64,000 nt of DNA, from the NCBI GenBank assembly GCA_002102555.1, contig MCFL01000005.1:248001-312000 (forward strand), in the 5' to 3' direction. The notes below the pieces were generated by a model, which saw only the letters and a program-made list of their open reading frames with translations, did not search any database and was not told the origin of the DNA. This document shows positions 12,533 to 24,104 of this stretch, one piece after another. Within the stretch, counting starts at the first letter, position 1; every line of letters starts with the position of its first letter. The position numbers were made by a program, and so were the translations under genes. Origin of the DNA: Catenaria anguillulae PL171 (taxonomy: Eukaryota; Blastocladiomycota; Blastocladiomycetes; Blastocladiales; Catenariaceae).

Positions 12533-13086
12533 TTAGTTGCGGTAACCGCGGGAGGCACGACGACCACGAGCACGCTCGAACTTGCGGCCCTTGGAGCGGA
12601 TGTAGGGGCGGGCAGTGGAGCCGGGGGTACCCGGGGCCTTGCCGAAGTGCTTGAGAGCCACACGCTGGCGCGAGCCGCGGAGGAGCACAGTGTTGGCGCC
12701 AGTGGGGCACGGAGAGCCAACTGGTCGAGGGTGAGGCACTCACCGCCGGCCTTGACAATGCGGGCACGGGCAGACTCGGTGAAGCGGAGGGCAGCCACGG
12801 TCAACTTGGGCACCTCGTGGAACCGGTTGTCGTCGGTGATGGGGCCAACAACAACGGCAATCTTGTCCTCGCGGCCCTTCATGGACACGGAGAGCTTGGA
12901 CAAGGAAACAGGGGGCTTGTAGATCTTGGACTTGACAAGACGCTGGAGCACAACCTTGTTGAAGCCGGAGTCGGTACGGCGGGTCAAGAACTTGTAGAGC
13001 TTGACGAGGAGCAACAAGTAAGGGTTGCGGGAAGCGGCCTCGCGGCGCTGCGTCTTCTTGACGTGGTGGTTCTTGATGTCGATACC
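12533..13086 (-). CDS. RPL18: 60S ribosomal protein eL18 (main exon)
   Basis: Component of the large cytosolic ribosomal subunit. The exon begins after a TAG acceptor with [15 protein letters not shown], the universal eL18 N-terminus lacking only Met, and ends [17 protein letters not shown] with stop TAA at 12533-12535. Internal sequence such as [14 protein letters not shown] and [15 protein letters not shown] is typical. The start codon must lie on an upstream exon; the ATG at 13605-13603, followed directly by GTATGC, is a candidate and would give an intron of about 516 nt. One base is missing near 12705 in the motif [13 protein letters not shown] (five C read as four). An essential single-domain protein broken this way argues for a consensus error. 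It is divergent from CTR9. Confidence 0.93.
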
Positions 13087-13910
13087 CTACAACGTGGAAT
13101 GAACGGGTGCACAGACAGATGCCGAAAAGAGTGAGTCTCAATGACCGATTCGCTGGCTATCACAAGAGTCGCAGTCGGGTCGAGCAAGTGCATTGCTCGC
13201 CGTTCCACTCGCCAGCAGTTGCTCGGGACCAAAGGAGTCTTCAGACAACACGAAGTCCCGGCAAAAAACCCCAGGTCGAGAGCGGTCTGTCCACCAACCT
13301 CCCTAGTGCGGCAGGCATTTCAACGCTTGGACAGGCGCTACATTCTTCCAAGCTCAACCAGCCGCACATGGAGGAAAACGGAGGAATGACCACAGCAACC
13401 CACACAGCAATCGCAATTGCTTATGGTGAGGGGACCGCATTAACCGAGGATGGACGCATCCATCAACTGGGTTGACGACACAGGGGTTCTCTCGTCCAAC
13501 TACGAACAATGTGTTGGCGAGGAGTATTCAAACGGATTGGCGGCACGAGCGGTGAAAGCGGAATCTCCATTTGATGGTGCTGTACATTGCGATTGTGCAT
13601 ACCATGTTGACGAATTTGACGGTTAATGGCAGTCGCGGGGGAGAATGAGCATCCCAACCAAGCCTGTGTGGTCATGCATACGAGCACAGCTGAGTCGGAT
13701 GGATGTTCATGTTGTGGCGCATTGGTCAGATCGGCGTCCCCACCTGCAGATCGTTTGTGGTCAAATCACTTGACGAGGTATTATCTACTCACAACGAGAG
13801 AGTCGCTTGGAGCAGAGAAGATAAAGGACACCTGCACAATTGCAGAATCAATGAACCGTATGCATTAGTCGTCCTCAGAAAATCTCCGACAACCGCATCC
13901 CCCAACCGCC
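13087..13910. other. eL18 leader/first-intron candidate and shared eL18/CTR9 upstream region
   Basis: 824 bases between the eL18 main exon (-) and the CTR9 start (+). If the ATG at 13605-13603 (-) starts eL18, then 13602-13087 is a long first intron, an arrangement common for fungal ribosomal protein genes, and 13606-13910 is a divergent promoter. No long open frame with protein-like composition was seen. Confidence 0.4.
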
Positions 13911-16900
13911 ATGGCCGCGATTACTCCGGGCGCAGACTCGTACGAAATCGAGATTGCGGCGGGCTCCGTCGCCGACATCCCGCTCAACCCCTCCCGCCAG
14001 CACAATCGCTGCTGGACGCCATCACCCCGGAAACTGACATCCGGTTCCTGCTGCGCCTCGCCATCGAGTACCACAAGTGCGACCGAGTCGACGACGCCGA
14101 GCTCGTGATCCGCCAATGCGAGCATCAATCGACACACTCGACCCCAGCGTTCCAGGCGTACAAGGCCTTTGAGGCCGCGCAAAACATTGTGTCGATGCAC
14201 TTGTCCAAAAAGACGTCGTCGCCCGAAACCCGCGCGCAGCTTCTTGCGTCGGTCGAGGCCGGCCTTGCAGAACACGAGCAGCTGGATCCGTCGTTTCTGA
14301 CGCTGTACATTGTGCGCGGTCTGCTGGCGCTGGAACGCGGCGACCTGAACCGTGCAGCCGGAATTCTGCCCATGATTGTTGACGCACACCCGAAGCACTT
14401 GCCGTCGCTCGTCGTCATGGCGTCGCTGTGCATGCGCCAAGGTCAGTGGGAGTACGGGCTACGGTTCTGGCAGCGCGCCCTACAGCAAGTGTCGGGCAAC
14501 AAGCATGTCCCCCTTCGCGTACAAACCCTTGTCCGACTCAACATTGGCCACTGCTTTGCCCGCCTGGGCCTCACGTCGCTCGCTCAGTCGGCGTTCACCC
14601 GCGTGCTGCAGCTCGATAGCGACAACGTCCACGCGCTCGCGTACATGTCGTCGCTGTACTTCAACCAGATGCGCAAGCCCGATTGCTCCAAATCCGACAA
14701 GCGCGCGTACCTGATGCAGGGCGTGCACTTTGCTCAAGCTGCAGGCAAGGCCGCGAAAAAGACCAATGTGGTCAACCCTATGCTGTTTGCCCGGCTGGCA
14801 GACTACAACTTTATGACGGGCAATGATGCCGGGGCGCAGCACATGCTTGATCGCGCCATGCCTGTTGCGGGTGCGGACCCGATGATCATGGGCGAGTTGC
14901 AGTACTACCACGCGCGCATGTTGCACAAGCGCGGCGAGTACGAGCAGGCCTTGATCGAGTACAAGGAGGCCGTGGCAAAGAACCCAGAGTTGCTTGCGGC
15001 CAGGTATGCCATTGCCCAAATCTTGATGTATCAGGAGCAGTTGTCCGAGGCCATTGGCCATTTGGACTTCATTCGCGAAAAGATGCGCGGCCGCATGGGT
15101 GTGTTGCGTGCGAGGGTTGGCGAGGAAGGTGCTCGAGCCGGTCCCGGAACAAGTTTGGGCGACGATTACGACACACTCAAGCTCCTGGCCCTGATCCACG
15201 CCCGCTTGGCCGAAGCGCCCATTGGATCCACCACCGACATGGCCACGCGCGTGTACCAAGACCAGCGCGAACGGTCGCGTGAGCTATCGCTGCGTTCGCT
15301 CGAACTGTTCAAGCTACTGTATGGGTTCAAGTCGTCCGAGGCCGTCGAGTCAGGTGCACGCGATTTGCAGGTGCTGGTCGTGTACGCGCGCATGTTGGAG
15401 ACGTCGCCGTCGGCAAACGCCGACTCGCGCAAGTCGGCAATGGAGCTGTACCAGCGCGCGCAGGCTCTGCTGCAAAAGACACAGGCTGACAAGCCCGTGC
15501 CGGTCGAGTTGACCAACAATGTGGGCGTGTTGCACCACATGCAGGGCAATTATTTGGACGCGATTCAGGCCTACAACCGTGCGTTTGGTGACCTCAGGTA
15601 TGCCCTCTTTGTTTTTTTTTTTGCCTCGCCTTGACTTGGCTTCAAGTCAACCACTTGTGCTGAATGTCTTGAACAAAACAACAGGGACCTCCCGCCGCAA
15701 ATCCGCAACACGCTCCGCATCACGCTCCAGTACAATGCCGCACGCTCGCACGAAGAAATGGGCCAGCTGGACGAAGCCATCAAGCTGTATACTGCCGTGG
15801 CCAAGCGCAACCCAACTTACGTGGATGCGCACTTGCGACTGGCCATGATTGAGCACGAGCGCGGCAACCTTGCGCAAGCTGCCGTCCACGCCAATGCGGC
15901 CATCACCAACAACCCCAACTCGGTCGAAGCACATATTTACATTGGCACGTTGGCACGCACCAGTGGCGAAACGCGCCAAGCAAAGACGTCGTTTGGCAAG
16001 ATCCTCTTGACGCTCGACAAGTTTGATTTGGTCTCGTTGCTGCAACTGGGCAACATTTGGTTGTTTGATACGCGCGTCAGCGCGACGGGATCTAAGCATG
16101 CGATTGCCGAGGAGCGCTTGAAGCATTTGATGGAGGTGCACAAGTTGTTTGACAAGGTGATTCAGCTGGACCCGCGGAATGCATTTGCAGCCAATGGGCT
16201 GGCCATTGCGTTGCGGGAGCGGGGCTATGTCGAGGATGCGTTGCGGACGTTTGAGCAGGTCAGGGAAGCGGACGATTCCGTGCCGTGCTTTGCTGTCAAC
16301 TATGCTCACATGCTGGCCGAGGTTGGCGATTATCGGAGGGCGATTCCTTTGGTACGTTGACTTGTGCGATCCACAACGATGCTGGTATTCGTTTGACTCA
16401 CATTTATGCGTGTCATTTCAGTTTGAGCGTGCCCAAGAGCGTTTCTTCAACGGCACCGATGTGGACCTGCTCTTGGCCACTGCGCGTGCCTACTACCTGC
16501 TGGGCAAGTCCACAAAGAATGCACAAGCGCTGCGGTCGGCGCTCAACCTGATCCAACGTGCGCTACGCCTCAAGCCGCGCGATCTGACACTGTGGCTCAA
16601 CCTTTCAATTGTCCTGCAAGACCACACGGCCGTCATGTCAGGCGAGCGACCCGAATCCGCCAACTACGACGAAATGCAACACGCTGCGACGCTCGCCGAT
16701 TTGGCCATCCGCAACCTGCGGTGGCTGTCGCACTCGCGCCTGGCCGAGGGCGTGCTTGACCAATCCATCATCACGCAGCGCGCAAACTTTACGCAATCGG
16801 TCAAGGACCGCGTTGAAAAGCGGATTGACGAAATGCAGAGGCAAAACGAAGAACGTGCGGCACGCGTGCAAGAGATGCAGCAGCGCGCCGCAGAGGCCAA

Positions 16901-17576
16901 GCGCGTGCAGCTGGAGCGCGAGGCCCAGCAGAGTGCGGCCAAGGCACAAGAGCTGGAAAGATTTATGCGCGAGTGGGAGGCGCAAAAGGAACGCATGCAG
17001 GACAATGTCAAGTTGTATGCCGAGATGCGCACCAGGGAGAGTATGCGCAGGCAGGCGGCGGCCGCGAGTGCGGCGGCGGCGGGCGGCAGGAGAAGGGGCA
17101 AGAAGGTGGCCGCGGCGGGCGAGGAAGGGTTTGTTGTGTCGGATGAGGACGAGGCGGCCGGATCCGACGATGACGAGGCAGAGTACCAAGAAGACGGTGA
17201 CGAGGTTGGTGGGCGGGCCGCGGGTAAGAAGAGCAAGAAGAAGGCGGCGCGCAAGAGCAGCAGCGGCAAGGCTGCAAACAAGCGGTCGCGCAAGTCGGCA
17301 GAGTACAGCGGCGACGAGGATGCTGGTGGCGACGAAGGCGCCGATGACGAAGCAGACGCGTCGCACAAGCGCAAGCGGCTCAAGCGGCGCGGCGGGGCAG
17401 AGAGGGTGCCGCGGTCGGCAGAGTATGTTGTGGATTCAGACGAGGATTTGGCGCCCTTGGACGATGGCGATGACCGCACAGCCGACACCCGCTCGATTGA
17501 GCAGATGGCGCCTGTGCCGCAACCGCAAGTGCAGCGGAGGGTGCTGGATGATGATGATGAGGAGGACGATGTTTAG
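13911..17576 (+). CDS. CTR9: CTR9, TPR scaffold of the PAF1 complex
   Basis: Nuclear scaffold of the PAF1 complex, which rides with RNA polymerase II and supports histone H2B ubiquitylation and elongation. Exons 13911-15597, 15685-16351 and 16422-17576 give about 1169 aa, matching human CTR9 (1173). Seen: N-terminal DIPLNPS; tandem TPR repeats through the first two exons (for example LRLAMIEHERGNLAQAA, TYVDAHLR); YAANG-like AFAANGLAIALRERGY; then LWLNLSIVLQD; a Glu/Gln/Arg-rich helix (about 16800-17060); and a C-terminal tail of alternating Lys-rich and Asp/Glu-rich stretches ending DDDDEEDDV. One base is missing near 13990, moving from the frame of the ATG to the TPR frame. Low-complexity charged tails are normal in this family. 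Confidence 0.94.
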
Positions 17577-17726
17577 GAATATCCAAGGCTCATGAGGCTT
17601 GTCCGTATTCGCTCAGCGTGTGCAGTAATTTGTAGCTTGAATGAAGTTGGCTCTATGTAAATACGTGAAGGGAAAAGCACTTCCAACACAGGTACAACGG
17701 CACTGACAACAGCGACTCGAACCACA

Positions 17727-18518
17727 TCAAGATGAGTCACCCGCCGCCTGCACATGCTTCAAAACCATGTCCACAAAATACTTGTGCACCCGCGTGTCCT
17801 GGGTCAATTCCGGGTGGAAAGACGTTCCCAACAAATGACCTTGCCTGACAGCCACAATGCGCTCGTCTCCCTTGGGCCCAGTGACGGTTCCGATCACATC
17901 AACATGGTCACCGAGTGTGGTAACGACGGGCGCACGAATGAAAACGCCCTCGAGCGGGACATGAGTGCCGTCCAGTGCGGTATCCGTGATTCCCTTGATG
18001 TGCAAGGGGGCCATGAAGGATTCTGCTTGCCGCCCGAAGGCATTGCGATCCACACTGACATCGAGGGCGCCGAGGAGCTGCTGGCCGCCTTGCTTAGCAT
18101 GTGTTGCCGACTGCGACAGCAGAATCAATCCGGCACAGGTTCCCCAGGTTGGGCGGGCACGGACGTAGGTGCGGAGAGCGTCGAGGCAGCCCGAGCGCTC
18201 AGCGACGAGTGCAATGGCGGTCGATTCGCCGCCGGGGATGACGAGGCCGTGCAGAGACTTGGGATCCAGGTCGGCGGCGGTGCGGATGAGAGGGAAGGAG
18301 AGAGGAACACTGAGGTGTTGAGCAACACGTTCTAGGAGGTGGACGTGCTCGATGAAGGCGCCTTGGAGGGCTGTGTTTCAACCAAGAGTTAGGATAAGGG
18401 GTGATGGCGGGAGTCAATTGCGTGCACATGTACCGAGAACACCAATGCGGATGGGTTGGTTCTCCGTGGGAGTGGAGCTAGGTGGGGCGGCAGGGGCAGG
18501 GACGGTGGTGGAGGTCAT
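17727..18518 (-). CDS. SNO1: PdxT/SNO glutaminase subunit of pyridoxal 5'-phosphate synthase
   Basis: Class I glutamine amidotransferase that hydrolyses glutamine and feeds ammonia to the PdxS/SNZ synthase in deoxyxylulose-independent vitamin B6 synthesis. Exons 18518-18434 and 18370-17727 give about 242 aa, normal for the family. Splicing of 18433-18371 recreates the N-terminal motif VLALQGAF. Seen: PGGEST; the nucleophile Cys in PTWGTCAGLILLS; the oxyanion and clamp region ESFMAPLHIKG; the catalytic His-Glu pair in SFHPEL. The whole exon 2 is in one frame with no break. The synthase partner is not in this window. It is convergent with CTR9 (150 bases apart). Confidence 0.95.
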
Positions 18519-18933
18519 GATGCTGGTAGATTGGCGGCGACTGCGCTGATGGTCGGTCGGTCTGAATGTGGCGGTAGGAATGCGAGCGAAGCAGTGAAAT
18601 GAGTTGGAGTTGAGAACGAACGTGAACGTGAAAGTGAGCTGAGAAGAAGCCGCGGACAAGATTAATTTAGGGGGCACGTTGCAACAAAACTCGATCGGCA
18701 CGCAATCGGTGGGGTCGGAAGGATCGGCTGTCGGCTGACTGACTCGGTACAGAAGAGGGCCGCCGATCCGCCTCCACCTCCATGTCACTTTGGATCGCTC
18801 TTTGCAAATTGCAACAGACGACTTGCAAGAGGTCCGAATTCCAACGCCCGTTCACAGTACCATGTAAAGGCTGTACATGTCCATGCATGCAGCTCCTACC
18901 CTGTGGATCGTAAACTTCAGTAGTCTATTTGCA
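18519..18933. promoter_or_regulatory. Shared upstream region of PdxT and the complex I-like gene
   Basis: 415 bases between divergent start codons. No convincing coding sequence; no specific site can be asserted by eye. Confidence 0.4.
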
Positions 18934-19544
18934 ATGCTTCGCTCTGCCGCCGCCGCCTCGGCCCTCCCTCTCCGGCGCCTCGCCGCCTCCCGCCCCGCCC
19001 AAGCGGCCCTCTCCGCGGTGGCGACCACGGCCACGGCCACGACCACCACGGCGCAGAGCCCGTCAACCCCGCCGACTACTCTTCTGCCGACTTTTCCACG
19101 CCCTTCTTCCGCAACATCTTCATTGGCTCGCTCGGCGTGTTTGTTGCCTACCACGCCAACCAGTACTATGAGGCCACAAAGGACCCAGAGGCCATCCACC
19201 CGATCACGGCCTACATTAGCTATCAGATGACGGATGACAAGGAGTGGAAGAAGATCAACTATGCCAGCATCAAGGACATGGAAAAGGGTGCCGCTGACAC
19301 CCTGTTGATGCAAGAATTGCCCGGTGGCCGCCGCACATACCGGATTGTCGCCCCAGAGTATGTGTCCATTTTTCGTTTCATTTGCTCTCGACCTCGGAAA
19401 CGGCTGTTTAACCTCCAAAAATGATCTCCGCTAAACTGACACAAGCGTTGCTTGCAATTTGGCAGACTTCTCGAGCGCGGATCGCCATTCGGTATCTCGG
19501 CCGGCACCCAGGCCGACCTTTCCGACATTGTCATCAGGAACTGA
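18934..19544 (+). CDS. Mitochondrial inner-membrane accessory subunit, complex I-like
   Basis: Probably an accessory subunit of respiratory complex I, tentatively compared with the small single-span fungal subunits (17.8-kDa/NUXM type). Two exons, 18934-19357 and 19466-19544 (intron 19358-19465), give about 167 aa. Seen: an Arg/Ala/Ser-rich presequence (MLRSAAAASALPLRRLAASR), then a His-rich patch and FADFSTPFF-like sequence; a single membrane span NIFIGSLGVFVAYHANQYY; a soluble tail with HPITAYISYQM; and a C-terminus SPFGISAGTQADLSD. A base is missing near 19015, between presequence and mature part. The mitochondrial, single-span reading is firm; the exact subunit is an inference from the GTQADLSD-type C-terminus. 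Confidence 0.6.
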
Positions 19545-19991
19545 TTCAATGCTCAGCTCGGCATTTGCTGCAGTTGGGTTTGCCTTCTGTTGTTGACTGG
19601 CGACTACCCTCCTTCTTTGCTCGTGTTCATCACCCATCACCCTTTTCATTCACCCAGTTCAAGTACTTTATGTTTTTGCAGTTTGCCAGTGTCCAATTCT
19701 TGATGTAGACACGCCTCCCTCCCCATTCTTGCCCGGGACGTCCGCATCTCGCGACGGACCAAGTTTGTGCTTCCACTCCTCCTTCTTTCCTCGGCCGACA
19801 AGGAACCAACGGAAGAGGTGAGCCAGAATGGATGGGACGTGGTTTTGAATGAGGATCTTTCTAGCGTTGGCTATTTACCTTGAGGGAAAAAAAAACAGCT
19901 CCTGAAGAAGTGACAGACTGACGGACACGACTTCATCACATCCAATCGATTCCAGCGTGCAATAAATGTAAGGTCTGTCCGCCAGTTTTGT
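19545..19991. other. Intergenic between the complex I-like gene and GPKOW
   Basis: 447 bases holding the 3' end of one gene and the promoter of the next, both on the + strand. Nothing coding is supported. Confidence 0.5.
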
Positions 19992-21308
19992 ATGTCGCGA
20001 CCCGATATCTCGGCACAAAAGACACTGCCAGCAATGAATCCCTCAACATCGTCCTCATCCGCTCCGTCCTCCTCACTACACCGCCACAGTGGCACCCGCA
20101 AACGCAGTCGCAGTCGCAGTCGAAGTCGCAGTCCCCCACCTACCGCCAACACTCCTGACTCACAACAACCGCCAGAACACCAACCCGCAAAGGACCTCTC
20201 CAAAGCCCTTGTTCTGCGCTCGCCCAAGCCGCTCCCCTTGTCCCCCTCGCGCACCCCGTCGCCCGCCCGTTCTGCCCCGCTGCTCGCGAAACGCCGCGCC
20301 GCCGACCAATCCGACTTTGACTCTGAGCTCGCCACGTTGCCCGACCACTGCCCAACAGCCACGTACGAGACCATGCCCATTGTTGATTTCGGGCTCGCCA
20401 TGCTGCGGTCCATGGGCTGGCAGGACGGCGACGGGATTGGCCGTGGCCGCAACAAGAAGGGCGCTGAGGTGAAGCCCATTCAGTACATTCCACGGCCGGG
20501 CAGGCTTGGGCTCGGCGCGCAGCCCGTGCCCGAGGGTGTTCCAGCGACACATGCCAATGGAAAGCGCAGGAGGAGGATGCTGGGCCCGTGTATGAGTTGC
20601 CTGTCACAAAGATGGTAAGGTGAGGCATTACGTATCTGTGGATGAGGAGATCAAGGTCAGAAAGTCGTTGGGCGTCAAGAGCTTGGTTGAAATTACGGGC
20701 GGAAGGCACGCAGGCATGTTGGGCGTGGTCAAGGAGTTGATGTTCAACAAGGAGGTGGCCAGGGTCGAGTTGGCGGCCAACGGGGATTGGGTCAAGGTCG
20801 AGGCGGTCGATATCAGGGTGTTGGATGAGCAAGAGTATGACGCGGAGGTGGCAAAGAGGAAGAGAGAGCAGGCAAAGACATCATTGGCCGAGGATGCCTC
20901 AGCACCAATGCGAGCGGCAGCAGCAAGGTGTGGGTTCGGCCCGGACTACTTGTCCGCATCATCTCCAAATCGCTCGATGGCGGGCGGCATTACTTGCGTA
21001 AGGGCAGGATCATTGACGTCTTGCCCGGCGGCGTATGTGTGCTCGAAGTGGACGATTCGCGGCGCACGCTGCTTGACCGTGTTTCGCAAGACGACCTTGA
21101 GACGGTTGTGCCTTCAGTGCGGGACCAGGTGTGTATTGTGTACCTGCCGCGCAAGCTAAGGAACGATAAGCCGTACCTGTTGGGGATGCGGGGCGAGGTG
21201 ACGGAAAAGGACAAGAAGAACCAGGAAGTGGTGGTCATGACGGTCGAGGATGAGGTGGTGGTGTGCCATTTTGACCACGTGTGCGCCGTTGCCCGTGGTG
21301 GACGGTGA
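19992..21308 (+). CDS. GPKOW: GPKOW/Spp2-type spliceosomal G-patch and KOW protein
   Basis: Nuclear splicing factor that activates the helicase PRP2/DHX16 through its G-patch. About 438 codons, apparently without introns. Seen in order: an RS-rich N-terminus (RKRSRSRSRSRSPPP); Pro/Ser linker; the G-patch with DFGLAMLRSMGWQDGDGIG and GRLGLGAQPVP (about 20380-20530); a first KOW-type segment with SLVEITGGRHAGMLGVVK (about 20680-20740); a second with VRPGLLVRI and HYLRKGRIIDVLPGG (about 20930-21030); and a C-terminal domain ending FDHVCAVARGGR. Frame changes near 20570, 20610 and 20900 are each consistent with one missing base. The G-patch plus two KOW order is diagnostic for GPKOW. Confidence 0.88.
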
Positions 21309-21375
21309 AATGATGGCAATACATCTTTCATTATACATGCTGTCCACTTGATAGCATTGTTTACACACGGCTGAC

Positions 21376-23662
21376 TCACAATCCATCCGAGTCGCTTTCG
21401 TAATCTTCCTCTTCCTCCTCGCCATTGTCCATTGGGTCCAAAGCCGTCAACGGCATCAGATCGTTGGGCTGGCTCTCCTCGAGACCCTCGGCCTGACTCG
21501 AGATTGGTGCGCCCGTCGTTGACATCGCCGTGGCATCCTCGGGCCGCGTGTGCATGCGCTTCTGGACTTGAATCAAGTTGTGCAACTCGCGACGCAGCCT
21601 TGTGTTTTCTTGGTCAGCGGCATACGCCTCGGCCAAGGCAGCGGCGGCATCGGTCACACTGTCAGTAGAAATATGCACCTTGGCCAGCTGGTGCCAGTAG
21701 ACGGATGCGGGCAAGTAGGCTCGATGCTTATCCAGGCTGTGGTTGTGGATGACATCAGACATGAGTTCGAATTCATCGCGTTGTGCAGGGTCCACCATCC
21801 ATAATGAAACGTACACTTGTTTTGCCTCGGAGGAGCGCTTGCATGCAATGAGCGCCTTGACGGCCGCCACAACCGCCAGCTTGTTCCCCGGCTGAGCTGC
21901 GCACAGCTCGCCCATGTGCCTCGCGACCTCTTGCCACTGCGCTTCATTACCCACCACAACCAAGGCCCTTGCCACCAAAACATTGGCATCCACCAAGGAC
22001 CCATATGCGCCTTGCAACTCGCCCAACACATGCAACGCCTCTCGCTTCAACCGCTCAACCTCATCCGCGCCCATGCATCCCCGCGGCGGCGCCCACCCTT
22101 GCCCCAAATGCATCTGATGCGCGCGCTCGCGGTCGTCCTCGATCCACTCGATCGTGGCCGTGACACACCCACGAAACACGAGCAGGTCGCGCAACACACG
22201 CGACTTTGTGAGCGGCCGGAATGCGTCCCTGGCCTTTGCATACTGTCCACGAACGAGATGCATGTGGCCATGCAAGTAAGGCGCCAGCGGCGGAACCCAG
22301 CACGCGCTCGCACCTGCGTTCGATCCGCTCGATGCATGCCCGCTAATGCTTGCCGCCGCCACGGCATTGCTCGTCACCTCGGCCACCAGCTTTTCGTCAA
22401 ACGCCAAGGTAGCAAACGAGGCAATGAGCCGCACATTGGCCACCTCGGGCGCGCCAACGGGAGCGCGCTGCGCGACATCTTGGGCAAGGTGGCGCACGTC
22501 CGTCTTTTTGCCTGCTTCGTACAGCGCCAAGGCGTACCAGTCCATGCCGCGGACCAGGAAACCGTCGACTTTGAGTGCGCGTTCAAAGTGTGCGATGGCG
22601 GTGCGCACGTCGAGGGTGCGGATGGCACAAATGCCCAGGTGGACCAGGAGGTCGGGCGACGGGCACGTGAGGAATGAAAAGGTTGAAGGAGAGGCAGAAG
22701 GGGCGGCCGGTGGGAGGAGGGTTGGTTGGATGGCGCTGAATTGCGACTGAAAGGCCGCGTAGGTTGCGCGCCACAAGGTGCGTGTAAAAGGGAGGACGGG
22801 CGTGGGTGGTGGGTGGTCCATGAGTAGAATATCGAGATCTTCGGGTTTGCCGCCAAACGCGAAAAATTGGTTCAAGAGTTCCGGTGACGTAGGATGACGA
22901 CTATCATGCAGCGAACGTCAGTGTGAGAGGTCAGTCAATTCTGGACCCGAGTGCGGGCTCGGGTGGAACAAAAGGATCGGACGTACATTAGCAAAGCATG
23001 ACACGCCTGCCGCTTCTGAGCATGTGATCCATGCCGCATGACAAAAGACAACATCTTGCCTGTCCTGAGCTGTTCGGGAACGACATTCAAGATCCAGTGC
23101 ACGCCCTCCAGTCCGTGTCCGGCCTGTTCGTGTGCGAGCGCACCATCTTGGACTATGAGCACGTCTTCGGCCGACAGACTGGCCGTGCTAAACCCGAGCG
23201 ACAAGGTGCGGATCACTGCAATGGCCATCTCAAAGTGAATCTGCGGGACGGCGTACAAGTGAAGTCAGTCAGTCATCCCCAGCAGTGGTGGGAAAAAACG
23301 GAACGATAATGATTTGGAGATCAACGCACGAGGGCACGCTGGAGCTCGCCGTCCTGCGCGCATGCACGAGCCAGTGTCGCGCGGGCATGCAGGGCAACAG
23401 AGCGTATGGCGGGATCGTAAAGCGGGGCTCCGGCTTGGCTCAGTGATTCGAGGAGGATAGTGGCCTGTTTCGTGGCGAGAAGCGTCAGGCTTGTAGGTAC
23501 GTCCATGACAAAACACAAACATCATGGATGCGACTGTCCAACGGTACATACATGAAGTTTGGCTGAGGCGCAGAGTCCCGCCTCCAAAAACGCCTTTGCG
23601 TGATCTCGGAGGGACTGGACATGACCAAGGGTGGTGGGATCGATAAGCGGATTGAATGTCAT
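21376..23662 (-). CDS. APC7: APC7, TPR subunit of the anaphase-promoting complex
   Basis: TPR scaffold subunit of the APC/C ubiquitin ligase that drives mitotic exit. Exons about 23662-23552, 23504-23330, 23240-22987 and 22900-21376, giving about 690 aa. Seen: N-terminal HVQSLRDHAKAFLEAGL; LLATKQATILLESLSQ; TPR pair AIAHFERALKVDGFLVRGMD, the best match to animal APC7 (FEQAQMLDPYLIKGMD); repeated helical hairpins; and an acidic C-terminus EEEEEDYESDSDGL, also typical of APC7. The join of exons 1 and 2 is off by one base, probably a missing base. APC7 is absent from budding and fission yeast, so its presence marks an ancestral-type APC/C. CDC16, CDC23 and CDC27 are related TPR proteins, but the acidic tail and the KVDGFLVRGMD motif favour APC7. 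Confidence 0.8.
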
Positions 23663-24104
23663 GATGTGAGGGGTTTCAGCGAGGCAGATGCAGAGCGTCC
23701 TTTACATGGGTATTGTGGTTTTCGTCATGAGTCAAGGATAGATGCAGTATTTTCATGACGTTAAGTATACATGTACATCTACTCACCTAGAGCAGGCCTC
23801 CGATCGAACCACTTGGTTGGTCTTTGTTTACGCGCGTCACATCGTCATTCGTCATCCTGAACTTGTGAACTGCGGTTGTTGTTCTGCCGTTCGCGTCATA
23901 TCCCGGTTATGGCACCGGAATAACGACCACCCATGAGTGCGAAAATGTAGTCAAAAGACCGGGTGAAACCAAGTGGTGCATTACTCCATGTCAACCGTCC
24001 AAGACTATCTGCTTTGCTGCTTGTCGCACAACTTGAACAGGATAGGTCATCAGCGCTCTCTACCAAAGTGCGCGCCCAATTGAAAGCTTTTTCTAGGTTG
24101 AGCC
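23663..24104. promoter_or_regulatory. Shared upstream region of APC7 and the channel gene
   Basis: 442 bases between divergent start codons; more AT-rich than the flanking genes. No coding sequence or specific motif is supported. Confidence 0.4.

Noticed and set aside
12700-12710. Programmed ribosomal frameshifting in eL18 and others
   Set aside because: No common slippery site or downstream structure; the sites differ and are simply short runs with one base too few.
14480-15259. 259-codon minus-strand open frame opposite CTR9
   Set aside because: Antisense to conserved TPR sequence, with no recognisable feature.
16664-17488. 275-codon Ser/Ala/Pro-rich minus-strand open frame
   Set aside because: Mirror image of the repetitive charged tail of CTR9; composition explained by the repeats.
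21817-22677. 286-codon plus-strand open frame opposite APC7
   Set aside because: Antisense shadow; Arg/His/Cys-rich composition unlike a real protein, while the minus frame has clear TPR repeats.
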